Source: Actinomadura rubrisoli
Lineage (GTDB): Bacteria; Actinomycetota; Actinomycetes; Streptosporangiales; Streptosporangiaceae
Direction of reading: 5' to 3'
Length of the DNA stretch: 47,430 bases
Assembly: GCF_004349215.1 (NCBI RefSeq)
Contig: NZ_SMKU01000025.1
Location: 1-47,430, forward strand
In this document: one piece after another, positions 14,268 to 22,497 of the stretch
Layout: each line of letters begins with the position of its first letter
Position numbering within the stretch: the stretch's first letter is position 1
Notes under the pieces: generated by a model
The model's input: only the letters and a program-made list of their open reading frames with translations
Databases searched by the model: none
What the model was told of the DNA's origin: nothing
Position numbers and translations under genes: made by a program

Positions 14268-15479
14268 ATGAACAGCCGTGAGCACGACGACTACGCCACC
14301 GAGGGCATGCCGCCCCCCTTGTCGCCGGACTCCGGGGACCTGAAGATCACCGATGGCCCGGCCCCCGGCGCGGGACGCAGCGATGACGAACTACTGCGCC
14401 GCATCGCGGAATGGGGCATCGAGCGACGGCAGTGGCTGGTGGGGTTTCCCGTCAACCTCGATTTCGACTACCGGCCGCTGGCGGATTTCCTGGCCGTTTC
14501 CCTCAACAATGTCGGCAGCCCGTACACTCCCAGCGGTTATCAGATGTCGACCAAGCCCTTCGAGCGCGCGGTCCTGGACTTCTTCGCCGGCGTGGCCGGA
14601 GCGGAGCCGGGAGAGGTGGAGGGATACATCACCAACGGGGGGACCGAAAGCAACATCTTCGGTGTCCGGCTGGGAATCCGCCGCTATCCCGATGCGGTGT
14701 TCTACGCGTCCGCCGACGCCCACTACTCGGTGGACAAGTTCGCGGCGCTGTTCAGCATGGACGTGACCAAGGTGGACGTGGGCGCCGACGGGGGCATGGA
14801 CATCGAGGCCCTGGCAGACGCGTGCCGGCGCCATCCCGGCCGTCCCGCCGTCGTCCTGGCCACCGTCGGAACGACCATGACCGGCGCCGCCGACGACGTG
14901 GCCGCGATCCGGCCCGCCCTTCGCCGCGCCGGGGTCGAGCGTCTGCACCTGCACGTCGACGGCGCCTTCGGCGGTCTCATCGTTCCCTTCATCGACGGGT
15001 ACGGTCCGTGGGCCTTCGACGCGGGCGCCGACAGCGTCGCGGTGAGCGGGCACAAGATGATCGGGCTCCCGGTGCCCAGCGGGATCGTGCTGGCCCGGCG
15101 CGAGCAGCTGGAGGGCGTCCGCCACTACCTGCCCCAGGTCGACACCGACGACCACACCCTCACCGGATCGCGCAACGGCCTGAACCCGCTGCTGATCTGG
15201 TGGGCCCTGCGCAGGCTGGGCCGGGACGGGCTCGCCGAGCGGGCACGCCACTGCCTGGACATCGCCGAGTACGCCGAACGGCTCCTGGCCGCCGGCGGCG
15301 CCGAACCGCGGCGCTGCCCCCATTCCGTCATCGTGAGCTTCGACCGGCCTTCCGAGCGGGTGCTGCGGGACTGGCATCTGCTCGACTCCGGCGACCGCAC
15401 GCACTTCGTCGCCATGCCGCACATCACCCGGGACCACGTAGAGCGACTCTGCCGCGACCTTGGCGGCGCCCGCCGGTGA
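14268..15479 (+). CDS. hdc: PLP-dependent histidine decarboxylase-like enzyme
   Basis: The 403-aa protein belongs to the group II PLP decarboxylases. GYITNGGTESNIFG is the substrate/PLP loop, LHLHVDGAFGG holds the Asp that contacts the PLP nitrogen, and SVAVSGHKMIGLPVPSG holds the Schiff-base Lys in the SGHK context typical of bacterial histidine decarboxylases. The product would be histamine from histidine. Other amino acid substrates are possible. ATG 14268 follows GGAG; an open frame extends to 14118 but without family similarity. A hairpin follows the stop codon. The amidohydrolase is divergent, sharing a ~190-bp upstream region. Confidence 0.82.
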   Translation: MNSREHDDYATEGMPPPLSPDSGDLKITDGPAPGAGRSDDELLRRIAEWGIERRQWLVGFPVNLDFDYRPLADFLAVSLNNVGSPYTPSGYQMSTKPFERAVLDFFAGVAGAEPGEVEGYITNGGTESNIFGVRLGIRRYPDAVFYASADAHYSVDKFAALFSMDVTKVDVGADGGMDIEALADACRRHPGRPAVVLATVGTTMTGAADDVAAIRPALRRAGVERLHLHVDGAFGGLIVPFIDGYGPWAFDAGADSVAVSGHKMIGLPVPSGIVLARREQLEGVRHYLPQVDTDDHTLTGSRNGLNPLLIWWALRRLGRDGLAERARHCLDIAEYAERLLAAGGAEPRRCPHSVIVSFDRPSERVLRDWHLLDSGDRTHFVAMPHITRDHVERLCRDLGGARR

Positions 15480-15506
15480 GCGTCGCGCGGGCCGTGTCGG
15501 ACGCGG

Positions 15507-15528
15507 CCGGTACAGGCTTCTGTACCGG
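15507..15528 (+). terminator. Hairpin downstream of the histidine decarboxylase-like gene
   Basis: Perfect 9-bp arms CCGGTACAG (15507-15515) and CTGTACCGG (15520-15528) with a 4-base loop, 27 bases after the stop. There is no U tract, as usual for high-GC terminators. Confidence 0.6.
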
Positions 15529-15616
15529 GAATCGTCGCGGTGGCTGGATCGTCCGCCGTGCCGGGGGCTTCTAGCGTCGGAGACGCACGATCATCAAACG
15601 GATTGAGGACTTCACC

Positions 15617-16450
15617 GTGCGCAACCTCCACTTGACGCTGGCCGCGTCGGCCGCGGCGCTGCTCTGGCTCGGCCTCGCCGCGCCGACCGCGCAGGCCGAA
15701 CCCGACCCGCCCAGACCGGACGACAAGGTCTCCACCGCGATCATCGGTGGGAAGGACGCGACCGAGCCGTATTCGTTCATGGCGTCCCTGCAAGACCGCC
15801 AGGGAGAGCACTTCTGCGGGGGCAGCCTGCTCAACGCCGAATGGGTGGTCACCGCGCTGCATTGCGTGGACGAAGGCATGCGGCCCGAGGACCTCCGGCT
15901 CCGCATCGGAAGCCTCCGCAAGGACCGGGACGGGAGCGCCCGCGGTGCCGAGCAGATCGTCCTGTATCCCGGCGGCAGCCCGGACAACTTCGATGTCGGG
16001 CTGGTCCGGCTCGACGAGCCGGTCCCGAACGCGCCGGTCCCCCTGGACGTCCGGCAGCCCGCCGGTACCCCGACCCGGCTGCTGGGCTGGGGATGCACCG
16101 CGCCCGGACCCAACACGGGCTGCGGCGACGCCAACGTCCCCGAGGTGCTGCAACAGCTCGACTCGGCGGTCCGCGAACCCGCGGCATGCGTGAACGTGGC
16201 GGCCCCCATCCACCCCGACAACGAGGTGTGCACCGGCAACCCCGACACCCGCACGGGCCCGTGCTTCGCTGACTCCGGCGGGCCGCTGCTGCACCAGACC
16301 GCCGGCGGCTGGCGCCTCATCGGCGCGTTCAGCCGGGTCGACTACCCCAATGGGCCACCCGACTTCCCCGACTGCAGGACGGGATTGGGCATTTACAGCG
16401 ACGTGACCGTCCACCGTGAATGGATCGAGAGCGTGATATCCGCGACCTGA
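15617..16450 (+). CDS. Secreted trypsin-like serine protease (S1)
   Basis: This 277-aa preproenzyme starts at GTG 15617. A signal peptide ends near APTAQAEP, followed by a short propeptide. The mature N-terminus would be at IIGGKDATEP. The triad is visible: His in VVTALHCVDEG, Asp in DNFDVGLVRL, Ser in CFADSGGPLL. Six cysteines or more suggest the chymotrypsin disulfides, for instance FCGGS to LHC. The residue six before the Ser is not Asp in the usual place (GPCFADSGGP), so specificity may deviate from trypsin. It stands alone and is followed by a strong hairpin. Confidence 0.9.
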   Translation: MRNLHLTLAASAAALLWLGLAAPTAQAEPDPPRPDDKVSTAIIGGKDATEPYSFMASLQDRQGEHFCGGSLLNAEWVVTALHCVDEGMRPEDLRLRIGSLRKDRDGSARGAEQIVLYPGGSPDNFDVGLVRLDEPVPNAPVPLDVRQPAGTPTRLLGWGCTAPGPNTGCGDANVPEVLQQLDSAVREPAACVNVAAPIHPDNEVCTGNPDTRTGPCFADSGGPLLHQTAGGWRLIGAFSRVDYPNGPPDFPDCRTGLGIYSDVTVHREWIESVISAT

Positions 16451-16461
16451 CCGGTTACCGG

Positions 16462-16490
16462 CCCCGGCGCGGCAACCCGCCGCGCCGGGG
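16462..16490 (+). terminator. Strong hairpin terminator after the protease gene
   Basis: Perfect 12-bp arms CCCCGGCGCGGC (16462-16473) and GCCGCGCCGGGG (16479-16490) with a 5-base loop, 11 bases after the stop. A CATTCTCG tail follows. Confidence 0.75.
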
Positions 16491-16517
16491 CATTCTCGTC
16501 CGGCGGCTGGTCCATAG

Positions 16518-16997
16518 GGGCCGCCTCAGCACGTCGGGCGCCGCGCCTCCGTCCGCGGTTCCGCCGTCCGGGATAGAGCCGCGACCGGAGCCGAAGCCGT
16601 GGAACTCACCGCCAGTACACGGCCGGACGTCGTGCTGATGGACATCCGCGTGCCCGCCATGGACGGCATCGAAGCGACCCGGCGGATCACCGCGTCGCCG
16701 CAGAACGACTACACCCGCATCCTGATCCTCACCACCTTCGACCTGGACGAGTACGTCTTCTCGGCGTTGCGCGCCGGGGCCGGCGGCTTCCTGCTCAAGG
16801 ACACCCCGCCCGGCGATCTGCTGAACGCGATCAGAGTGATCGCGGCCGGGAACCTGCATGTCAGCCTGGCGACGGCGAAGACCCGCGTCAGCCGCCTGCT
16901 GGCCAAACTCGGCGCTCGCGACCGCGCCCAGCTCGTCATCGTCGCCTACGAGACCGGCCTGATCCGTCCCAGCCTCCGCCGTCCTCCGGCGAAATGA
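16518..16997 (+). pseudogene. NarL/LuxR-type response regulator remnant with two deletions
   Basis: The frame, open from a TAG at 16515, encodes most of a receiver domain: DVVLMDIRVPAMDGIEATRR with the phosphoacceptor Asp, ILTTFDLDEYVFSALRAGA, and GFLLKDTPP with the conserved Lys. The first ~50 residues of the receiver (start codon and acidic pair) are missing. After IRVIAAGNLHVSL the sequence jumps to ATAKTRVSRLLAKLGARDRA, the last helix of the LuxR-type DNA-binding domain. The linker and the first helices, about 75 residues in intact relatives, are gone. No partner histidine kinase is nearby. It cannot be a working DNA-binding regulator. Confidence 0.8.
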
Positions 16998-17060
16998 TCA
17001 TCGGGCCGGTGAACGCCGAGCGCGGTCTACGGCGCGAACGAGATCACGCGCATCGCCCGG

Positions 17061-17897
17061 CTACTCCGACGCTACGAGGTCGTCGCGAGCCACGGCCAGG
17101 GCGGTTTCGCGGTGTGCGTCGTGTTCGGCGAGACGTGCGGCCAGTGATGCGCGGACGTCCTGGTAGGTGTCGGGGCCAAGGGGCAGCCGCAACGGGACGT
17201 CCTGGCGGTCGACGAGGTCGATCATCGCGTCGACGATCTTCTCGGGATCGTTGACCAGCGGGAACGTCCCGTCCGTGACGGCTCGCCGGGTGTCGCCGGC
17301 CGGTCCCTGGTCGTACTCGGGCATGGCCGGCGCGGTGGCCAGCGCGCTGCCGAAGCCGGTCGGTGTCGCACCCGGCTCGACAATGGTCAGGCCGATGCCG
17401 AACGGCTCGATCTCGCGGGCGACGGTCTCGCAGAAGCCCTCGATGCCCCACTTCGCCGCGTGGTAGTAGCTGAAGTTCGGATACGTCGTCTGGCCACCGG
17501 CGCTGGAGACCTGCAAGATGCGGCCGTGCCCCTGCGCGCGCAGATGGGGCAGCGCGGCGCGGATGACGTGGATCGAGCCGAGCAGATTCGTGTCGATCAC
17601 CTGCCGTACCTGCTCGTATGCGGCCTCCTCCACCGAGGCGAAAAGGCCGAACCCGGCGTTGTTGACCACCACATCGACGGTGCCGAGGGCCGCGAACGCC
17701 TCGTCCAGGACGCGCCGGACCTGGCCCGCGTCGGTGACGTCGAGCCGTGCCACCCAGAGACGGTCACTGCGGAGGTCGTCGAGAGCCTCCGGCCTGCGAA
17801 GCGTCGCGGCGACCCGATCGCCCCGGTCGAGCAGCCGCGCGGTGAGCAGCCGTCCGAATCCCGAGGAGGTGCCGGTGATGAACCACGTTCTGGCCAC
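17061..17897 (-). CDS. SDR-family oxidoreductase under MerR control
   Basis: This 278-aa classical short-chain dehydrogenase has the nucleotide motif TGTSSGFG, the NNAG motif (VVNNAGFGLF), and the catalytic Ser (LQVSSAGG) and YxxxK (YYHAAK). The GTG start at 17897 follows GAAGGA; an ATG five codons upstream overlaps that site. The substrate is unknown. It is divergent from a MerR regulator, and a MerR-type promoter faces this gene (17928-17958), so the gene is probably induced by a ligand or stress sensed by that regulator. Confidence 0.9.
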   Translation of the reverse strand: MARTWFITGTSSGFGRLLTARLLDRGDRVAATLRRPEALDDLRSDRLWVARLDVTDAGQVRRVLDEAFAALGTVDVVVNNAGFGLFASVEEAAYEQVRQVIDTNLLGSIHVIRAALPHLRAQGHGRILQVSSAGGQTTYPNFSYYHAAKWGIEGFCETVAREIEPFGIGLTIVEPGATPTGFGSALATAPAMPEYDQGPAGDTRRAVTDGTFPLVNDPEKIVDAMIDLVDRQDVPLRLPLGPDTYQDVRASLAARLAEHDAHRETALAVARDDLVASE

Positions 17898-17927
17898 TGT
17901 GCTTCCTTCCATCGGTGTATCGCTCCG

Positions 17928-17958
17928 ACGGTAGGAGTTCGAGTCGACTCGAAGTCAA
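17928..17958 (-). promoter_or_regulatory. MerR-type promoter and operator of the SDR gene
   Basis: On the minus strand TTGACT (17953-17958) and TACCGT (17928-17933) are -35/-10-like hexamers separated by 19 bp. That overlong spacer is the hallmark of MerR-activated promoters. A perfect 16-bp palindrome, TTCGAGTCGACTCGAA (17938-17953), fills the spacer as expected for the dimer site. TATACT near 17964-17969 on the + strand could be the -10 of the regulator gene itself. Confidence 0.8.
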
Positions 17959-17976
17959 ATTCCTATACTGAGCCGC

Positions 17977-18453
17977 ATGACCGCTGTTCCAGAGACGGTG
18001 TTGACCATCGGCGACGTCAGCGCGCTGACCGGCCTGTCGGCGCACACGCTGCGGTTCTACGAGCAGGAGGGTCTGTTCGCGGCACCGGTGCGGCGCAACG
18101 GCGCGGGGCGGCGGGTGTTCACCGAGCGGGAGGTCGGCTGGTTGAAGGTCTGCGTGAAGCTGCGCTCTTCGGGGATGTCCCTGCCGGACATTCGCCGGTA
18201 CGCGCAACTGGTCCGGCAGGGCCCGGGCAACGAGGCCGAGCGGTTCGAGATTCTGCGCCTGCACGAGACGAAAGTGCGGCGGCAAATGGCCGAATTGCAG
18301 GACGCGCTGGACGTCATCCAGGGGAAGGTCGCGCTCTACGCCGACCATCTCGCCGCCGGTTCCGCCGGTCAATTGTGGCGTGACGGGCCGGACTGCACCC
18401 CGGCCTCTAGTGGACGGGACGGTCCATCGGAGGATGAGCCCGGTCGTGGGTGA
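17977..18453 (+). CDS. MerR-family transcriptional regulator
   Basis: The 158-aa protein has the winged helix DNA-binding domain at residues ~8-75 (LTIGDVSALTGLSAHTLRFY then RRVFTEREVGWL), and a coiled-coil dimerisation helix around residues 88-125 (EILRLHETKVRRQMAELQDA). The C-terminal part is short and has one Cys, so it does not look like a metal sensor of the CueR type. It resembles the small-molecule MerR regulators next to SDR genes. Its last 47 bases overlap the end of the convergent SDR gene at 18407. It presumably binds the palindrome at 17938-17953. Confidence 0.9.
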   Translation: MTAVPETVLTIGDVSALTGLSAHTLRFYEQEGLFAAPVRRNGAGRRVFTEREVGWLKVCVKLRSSGMSLPDIRRYAQLVRQGPGNEAERFEILRLHETKVRRQMAELQDALDVIQGKVALYADHLAAGSAGQLWRDGPDCTPASSGRDGPSEDEPGRG

Positions 18454-19279
18454 TGGTGGCAACGCTCTTGCCGCCGTCGATGGGAAGCACGGTCCCCGTG
18501 ATCCACGATGCCTGGGGAGACAGCAGGAACGCCGCCGCGTGGCCGACGTCGGCGACCTCGCCGACCCGGTTCATGGGGTAGCTCGCCGCGACCGTGGAGT
18601 GCGGCATCTCGGACACCGAGTCCATGAACGAGGTCTGGACGAAGGCCGGGGCGAGGGCATTGACGCGCACCTTGGGCGCCAGCTGGTCGGCCAGGTCCAG
18701 GGTGAGCCGTTGCAGCGCGGCCTTGGTCGCGCTGTAGGCGGCCAGACGGCATGTGCCGGAGGCCCCAACGGTGGTGATCATGAGGATCGACCCGCCGTGC
18801 TCCTCCATCCAGGCGTGCCAGGCGAGCTGGGCGTATCCAAGGGCACCCAGCACGTTGGTGTCGAACATCCGGCGGACGGAGTCGAGATCGAGGTCGATCG
18901 CCGGAGTGGTGCCGACAGGATTGATCCCGGTGTTGTACACCAGCATGTCCAGACGTCCGAAGGCGTCGACGGTCTTGTCCACGGCGGCACGCCGCTCCTG
19001 CTCCTTCCGGCTGTGAGCCGCCACCGCCAGCACCGGATTGCCGGACTGCTTCTGGATCTCCTCCGCGGCCTGTTCAAGGGCCGGAGAGTTGCGCGCGGTG
19101 ATCGCTACGCGGGCACCGCATTGAGAGAGCTCCTGGGCAATGGCACGGCCGATCCCGCGACTGGCCGACGCGACCAAGGCGACCCTGCCATCAAGCGACC
19201 ACGGAGGACGCTCCAACTGATCATCTTCCTCTAATAGATCATTGAACTGCGTGCTCCCGGGTTCTGGAAGGACGGACAC
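18407..19279 (-). CDS. SDR-family oxidoreductase with N-terminal extension
   Basis: This 290-aa protein starts at GTG 19279 after GGAGG. About 32 acidic residues precede the Rossmann domain. The dinucleotide motif is ASASRGIG, which has Ser in place of the first usual Gly (normally TGxxxGIG). The catalytic Tyr and Lys are in AAYSATKAAL and the Ser region is MITTVGASG. FVQTSFMDSV and ITGTVLPIDGGKSV match the FabG-like subgroup. The NNAG motif reads YNTG. The substrate is unknown. It converges on and overlaps the MerR gene. Confidence 0.85.
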   Translation of the reverse strand: MSVLPEPGSTQFNDLLEEDDQLERPPWSLDGRVALVASASRGIGRAIAQELSQCGARVAITARNSPALEQAAEEIQKQSGNPVLAVAAHSRKEQERRAAVDKTVDAFGRLDMLVYNTGINPVGTTPAIDLDLDSVRRMFDTNVLGALGYAQLAWHAWMEEHGGSILMITTVGASGTCRLAAYSATKAALQRLTLDLADQLAPKVRVNALAPAFVQTSFMDSVSEMPHSTVAASYPMNRVGEVADVGHAAAFLLSPQASWITGTVLPIDGGKSVATITHDRAHPPMDRPVH

Positions 19280-19426
19280 TTTTTCCTCCTTCAAGGCAAG
19301 ATTTTCTTGGGCCGTCGTATGGCGTCCCGATACCCGATATCCCGGACCCGATGCGGGACTACTTCAACGCGCGGAATCGGAGGTCGGTGACCTGGCCCGT
19401 CTCAGCGAGTTCGATCAGGAGGTCCG

Positions 19427-20245
19427 GTGGATCAAACCGAGACGCCGCTCATCGGGGACGGCGTCACCCAAGGCATCGTGCGCATTGGAGAGACTGTCCG
19501 CCGCCCGGTCCGCCCGTTCACCCTCACCGTCCAGGCGTATCTCGCACACCTGCACCAAGCCGGGTTCTCCGCCGCCCCGCAACCTCTCGGCATCGACCAG
19601 CAAGGCAGGGAAGTCCTGTCCTTCGTGCCAGGTGAGGTCCCACGAGAACCACTTCCTGCCGAGACCTCAGGGGAGGACGTCCTCATCGCGCTCGCCCGGC
19701 TCATCCGTCGACTCCACCAAGCCGCACAGGGCTGGACCCCGCCTGCGGATGCGATCTGGGGAGCCCTCCCCGGCGCCGACACCGTCCACGTCCCACCCGT
19801 GGACGGCGAAGCCGAACTGGTCAGCCACCGGGACTACTGCCCCGGCAACGTAGTCTTCTGCGACGGCCTTCCCACGGCACTCATCGACTTCGATCTCGCC
19901 AAGCCCACCACCAGGGTCTACGACATCGCCAACGCCCTCTATTGGTGGGCACCCCTGCTCCATCCGGCAGACCGTTCGCCAGCCTTCGCCGACGCCGACA
20001 TCCCGCACCGGGTCAATGTGTTCGCCGACGCCTACGGCATGACCGACCGGCAACGCCATGACCTGGTGCCGCTGGCCATCCGGATGATCCGCCGATTCCA
20101 CCTCACCTCTCGCGCGGCCGCTGACGCCGATCCGGTGTTCCGGGGTTTCTGGGACAACGGAGTGAAGGTCCGGCTGCCACGCGCCGCAACTTGGCTCGAA
20201 CAGCAAGCCCCCGCCATCATCTCCCGGCTCACGGCCGGCCGATGA
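19427..20245 (+). CDS. APH-family phosphotransferase
   Basis: The 272-aa protein starts at GTG 19427, five bases after AGGAGG. The catalytic loop is VSHRDYCPGNVVF (Brenner-like HxDxxxxN), and the metal-binding Asp follows in ALIDFDLAKPTTRVYD. VRRPVRPFTLTVQAYLAHLH is the N-lobe end with the helix typical of aminoglycoside phosphotransferase-fold enzymes. Such proteins phosphorylate small molecules, sometimes antibiotics. No evidence points to a particular drug. It appears to be a single gene. Confidence 0.85.
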   Translation: MDQTETPLIGDGVTQGIVRIGETVRRPVRPFTLTVQAYLAHLHQAGFSAAPQPLGIDQQGREVLSFVPGEVPREPLPAETSGEDVLIALARLIRRLHQAAQGWTPPADAIWGALPGADTVHVPPVDGEAELVSHRDYCPGNVVFCDGLPTALIDFDLAKPTTRVYDIANALYWWAPLLHPADRSPAFADADIPHRVNVFADAYGMTDRQRHDLVPLAIRMIRRFHLTSRAAADADPVFRGFWDNGVKVRLPRAATWLEQQAPAIISRLTAGR

Positions 20246-20399
20246 AACGGGACATCGCAGCCCATCGCTTGGCGGAGCGGGTGATCGGGGGTGTGGCTGA
20301 GGGGCTGCTGCCGGGAGCGGTGCGCGAGCGATTCCTTTTTGGCGGGCGGTGGTCTGTATGGGTGAGGGCGCACGTCCCGAGAACGGAAAGGGGATCACC

Positions 20400-20567
20400 A
20401 TGACCGCCGAACGCCAGGTGCTCGCGGTGTTGGACGAGGTGTACGCCGAGGGGTCGAAGGCCGTCCACGAGGTACAGGCCGTTCGGTTCGTCGGCACCGA
20501 CGCGGCCCTCGTGTTCAGCAAGGGGGCCGTGGTGCCCTCGCGCGGCCTGAACGAGGAGAGACGATGA
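20400..20567 (+). pseudogene. SgcJ/SnoaL-like protein remnant, internally deleted
   Basis: The 55-aa frame begins MTAERQVLAVLDEVYAEGSK and jumps straight to AVHEVQAVRFVGTDAALVFS. In intact SgcJ/EcaC-type SnoaL-like proteins (~130-150 aa) some 60 residues of the active cavity separate these parts, and ~40 more follow. Both are missing. It is still in frame and overlaps the esterase start by ATGA, so translation of this remnant could drive the esterase. Confidence 0.6.
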
Positions 20568-21457
20568 CCAGCGAACAATCCGAAGCGGTCAAGCGGCACT
20601 GGGCGGCGGCACGGCTGGCGATGACCCGGCCGGACGCCGAGCAGCCGGACGATGAGTCCTGGGGCGATCTGACCGCCGAGCCGCGCGGTGTGGACTATGT
20701 CGAGGTCGAGGCGGGCGGCCTGCCCGCGATGTGGTTGGCGCCGAAACGCAGCGTCCAGGACCGGGTGCTGCTGTGCCTGCACGGCGGCGGGTTCGTCAGG
20801 GGCTCGATCTACACGCACCGCAAGCTGTTCGGCCACCTGGCCAAGGCAGCCGGGGTGCGGGCGCTGATCATCGACTACCGCCTGGTCCCCTCGCACACCC
20901 ATCCGGCGCAGGTGGACGACGCGACCGACGCCTACCGGTGGCTGCTCGACCAGGGGATCGACCCCGCCCAGATCGCTTTCACCGGCGATTCCTCCGGTGG
21001 CGGACTGTCGATCACCGCCCAGCTCCGAGCGCGGGAGCGGGGACTGCCGCTGCCCGCCGCCGCGATGCCGTTCTCGCCGTGGACGGACATGGAGGCCGCC
21101 GGGGAATCCTACGAGACCAACCAGGAAAGGGACCCCTTCTTCGACCGGGAGACCGTCCGGATGCTCGCCGCCTCGTTCCTGGGCGAGGACGGCGATCCCC
21201 GTGACCCGCTGGCGAGCCCGCTGCACGCCGATCTGGCCGGCCTCGGACCCATCTACATCCAGGTGGGAGGGGACGAGGCGCTGCTGGACGACGCCCGCAT
21301 GCTCGATGAGCACGCGCGCAAGGCCGGCGTTGACGTCCGCCTGGACGTGTTCCCCGGTATGCAGCACACCTTCCAGATGGCGGCGGGCAGGGCGCCCGAG
21401 GCCAACGACGCGATCCGCAGGATGGCCGAATGGGTACGTCCTCAACTCGGCCTCTGA
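20564..21457 (+). CDS. Alpha/beta hydrolase, hormone-sensitive lipase family esterase
   Basis: This 297-aa enzyme has the oxyanion motif LHGGGFVRGS and nucleophile elbow FTGDSSGGGL. The acid Asp is likely in QVGGDEALLDDA and the catalytic His in GMQHTFQM. All fit the HSL/GDXG (family IV) esterases, which hydrolyse short-chain esters. No signal peptide is seen, so it is cytoplasmic. Its start overlaps the SgcJ-like remnant, and the sigma factor gene follows by 28 bases, suggesting one operon. Confidence 0.92.
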   Translation: MTSEQSEAVKRHWAAARLAMTRPDAEQPDDESWGDLTAEPRGVDYVEVEAGGLPAMWLAPKRSVQDRVLLCLHGGGFVRGSIYTHRKLFGHLAKAAGVRALIIDYRLVPSHTHPAQVDDATDAYRWLLDQGIDPAQIAFTGDSSGGGLSITAQLRARERGLPLPAAAMPFSPWTDMEAAGESYETNQERDPFFDRETVRMLAASFLGEDGDPRDPLASPLHADLAGLGPIYIQVGGDEALLDDARMLDEHARKAGVDVRLDVFPGMQHTFQMAAGRAPEANDAIRRMAEWVRPQLGL

Positions 21458-21485
21458 CCGGCCCATGACCACGGGGGAGGGGACG

Positions 21486-22472
21486 GTGCCCGACGAGCAC
21501 GAGTTCGCCCGCAGCACCGAGCCGTTCCGGCGCGAGCTGTTGGCGCACTGCTACCGGATGCTCGGATCGCTGGACGAAGCCGAAGACCTTGTCCAGGAGA
21601 CCTACCTGCGGGCCTGGCGCTCCTACGGCACCTTCGAGGGACGGTCGTCGCTGCGGGTCTGGCTGTACCGCATCGCCACCAACGCCTGCCTGACAGCACT
21701 GCGCAACCGCGGCAGGCGGGCGTTGCCGTCCGGCCTGGGAGCTCCCGCCGACGACCCCGATGCTCCGCCCGAACATGGGGCCGACCCGGACGTGGCGTGG
21801 CTGCAGCCGATCCCGGACTCACTGGTGGCCCCGCAGGCGGACGATCCCGCCGTGATCGTCGCCGCGCGCGAGCGCCTACGGCTGGCGCTCATCGCCGGGC
21901 TGCAGTACCTGCCGCCGAGGCAGCGGGCCGTGCTCCTTCTGCGTGAAGTGCTGGGCTTCCCGGCCGCCGAGGTCGCGGCCATGCTCGGCACCACGACCCC
22001 AGCGATCAAGAGCGCACTGCAACGGGCCCGCGCCCGTCTCGACGAGGCCGCCCCGGAACGCGAGCGGCTCAGCGAGCCAACCGATCCGTACGCTCGCGCG
22101 CTGCTGGAGCAGTACATCGCGGGCTTCGAGAACGCCGACACCAAGGCCCTGGAGCGGGCCCTGCGCACCGACGCCGCGATAGAGATGGTCGGCACCCGCA
22201 CCTGGTTCTCCGGCATTGCGACCTGCCTGCGCTATCTCGCCCAGGTGAGCGGATCACCCGGGGACTGGCGAATGACCCCCGCCATCGCCAACGGCCAGCC
22301 CGCCGCTGCCGCCTACCTCCACGACGCCGACGGAACCCACCGCGCGTTCGGCCTCGGCGTCCTCACCACGACCCCCGGAGGCATCGCTCGCATCACCGTC
22401 TTTGGTGGCGGCCCTCGCCTGCTCGCCAGATTCGGCCTCCCACCCGTTTGGGAACCGCCTCTGGCCGGATGA
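21486..22472 (+). CDS. ECF sigma factor with C-terminal SnoaL-like domain
   Basis: The 328-aa protein starts at GTG 21486 after GGAGG; ATG 21465 is also in frame. Region 2 is CYRMLGSLDEAEDLVQETYL and RAWRSYGTFEGRSSLRVWLY. Region 4 is LQYLPPRQRAVLLLREVLGF with the helix-turn-helix AAMLGTTTPAIKSALQRARA. From residue ~205 a SnoaL-like domain follows (DPYARALLEQYIAGFENAD). This architecture matches the long ECF factors annotated as TIGR02960 or ECF41-like. The C-terminal domain usually replaces an anti-sigma factor as the sensor. No separate anti-sigma gene is present. Confidence 0.9.
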   Translation: MPDEHEFARSTEPFRRELLAHCYRMLGSLDEAEDLVQETYLRAWRSYGTFEGRSSLRVWLYRIATNACLTALRNRGRRALPSGLGAPADDPDAPPEHGADPDVAWLQPIPDSLVAPQADDPAVIVAARERLRLALIAGLQYLPPRQRAVLLLREVLGFPAAEVAAMLGTTTPAIKSALQRARARLDEAAPERERLSEPTDPYARALLEQYIAGFENADTKALERALRTDAAIEMVGTRTWFSGIATCLRYLAQVSGSPGDWRMTPAIANGQPAAAAYLHDADGTHRAFGLGVLTTTPGGIARITVFGGGPRLLARFGLPPVWEPPLAG

Positions 22473-22497
22473 TCAATGTAGTCGTTCGGCTGGTGGG

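Noticed and set aside
19667..21517. 616-aa open frame on the minus strand
   Set aside because: It is antisense to the phosphotransferase and esterase genes, both with clear motifs. The long frame is an effect of high GC content.
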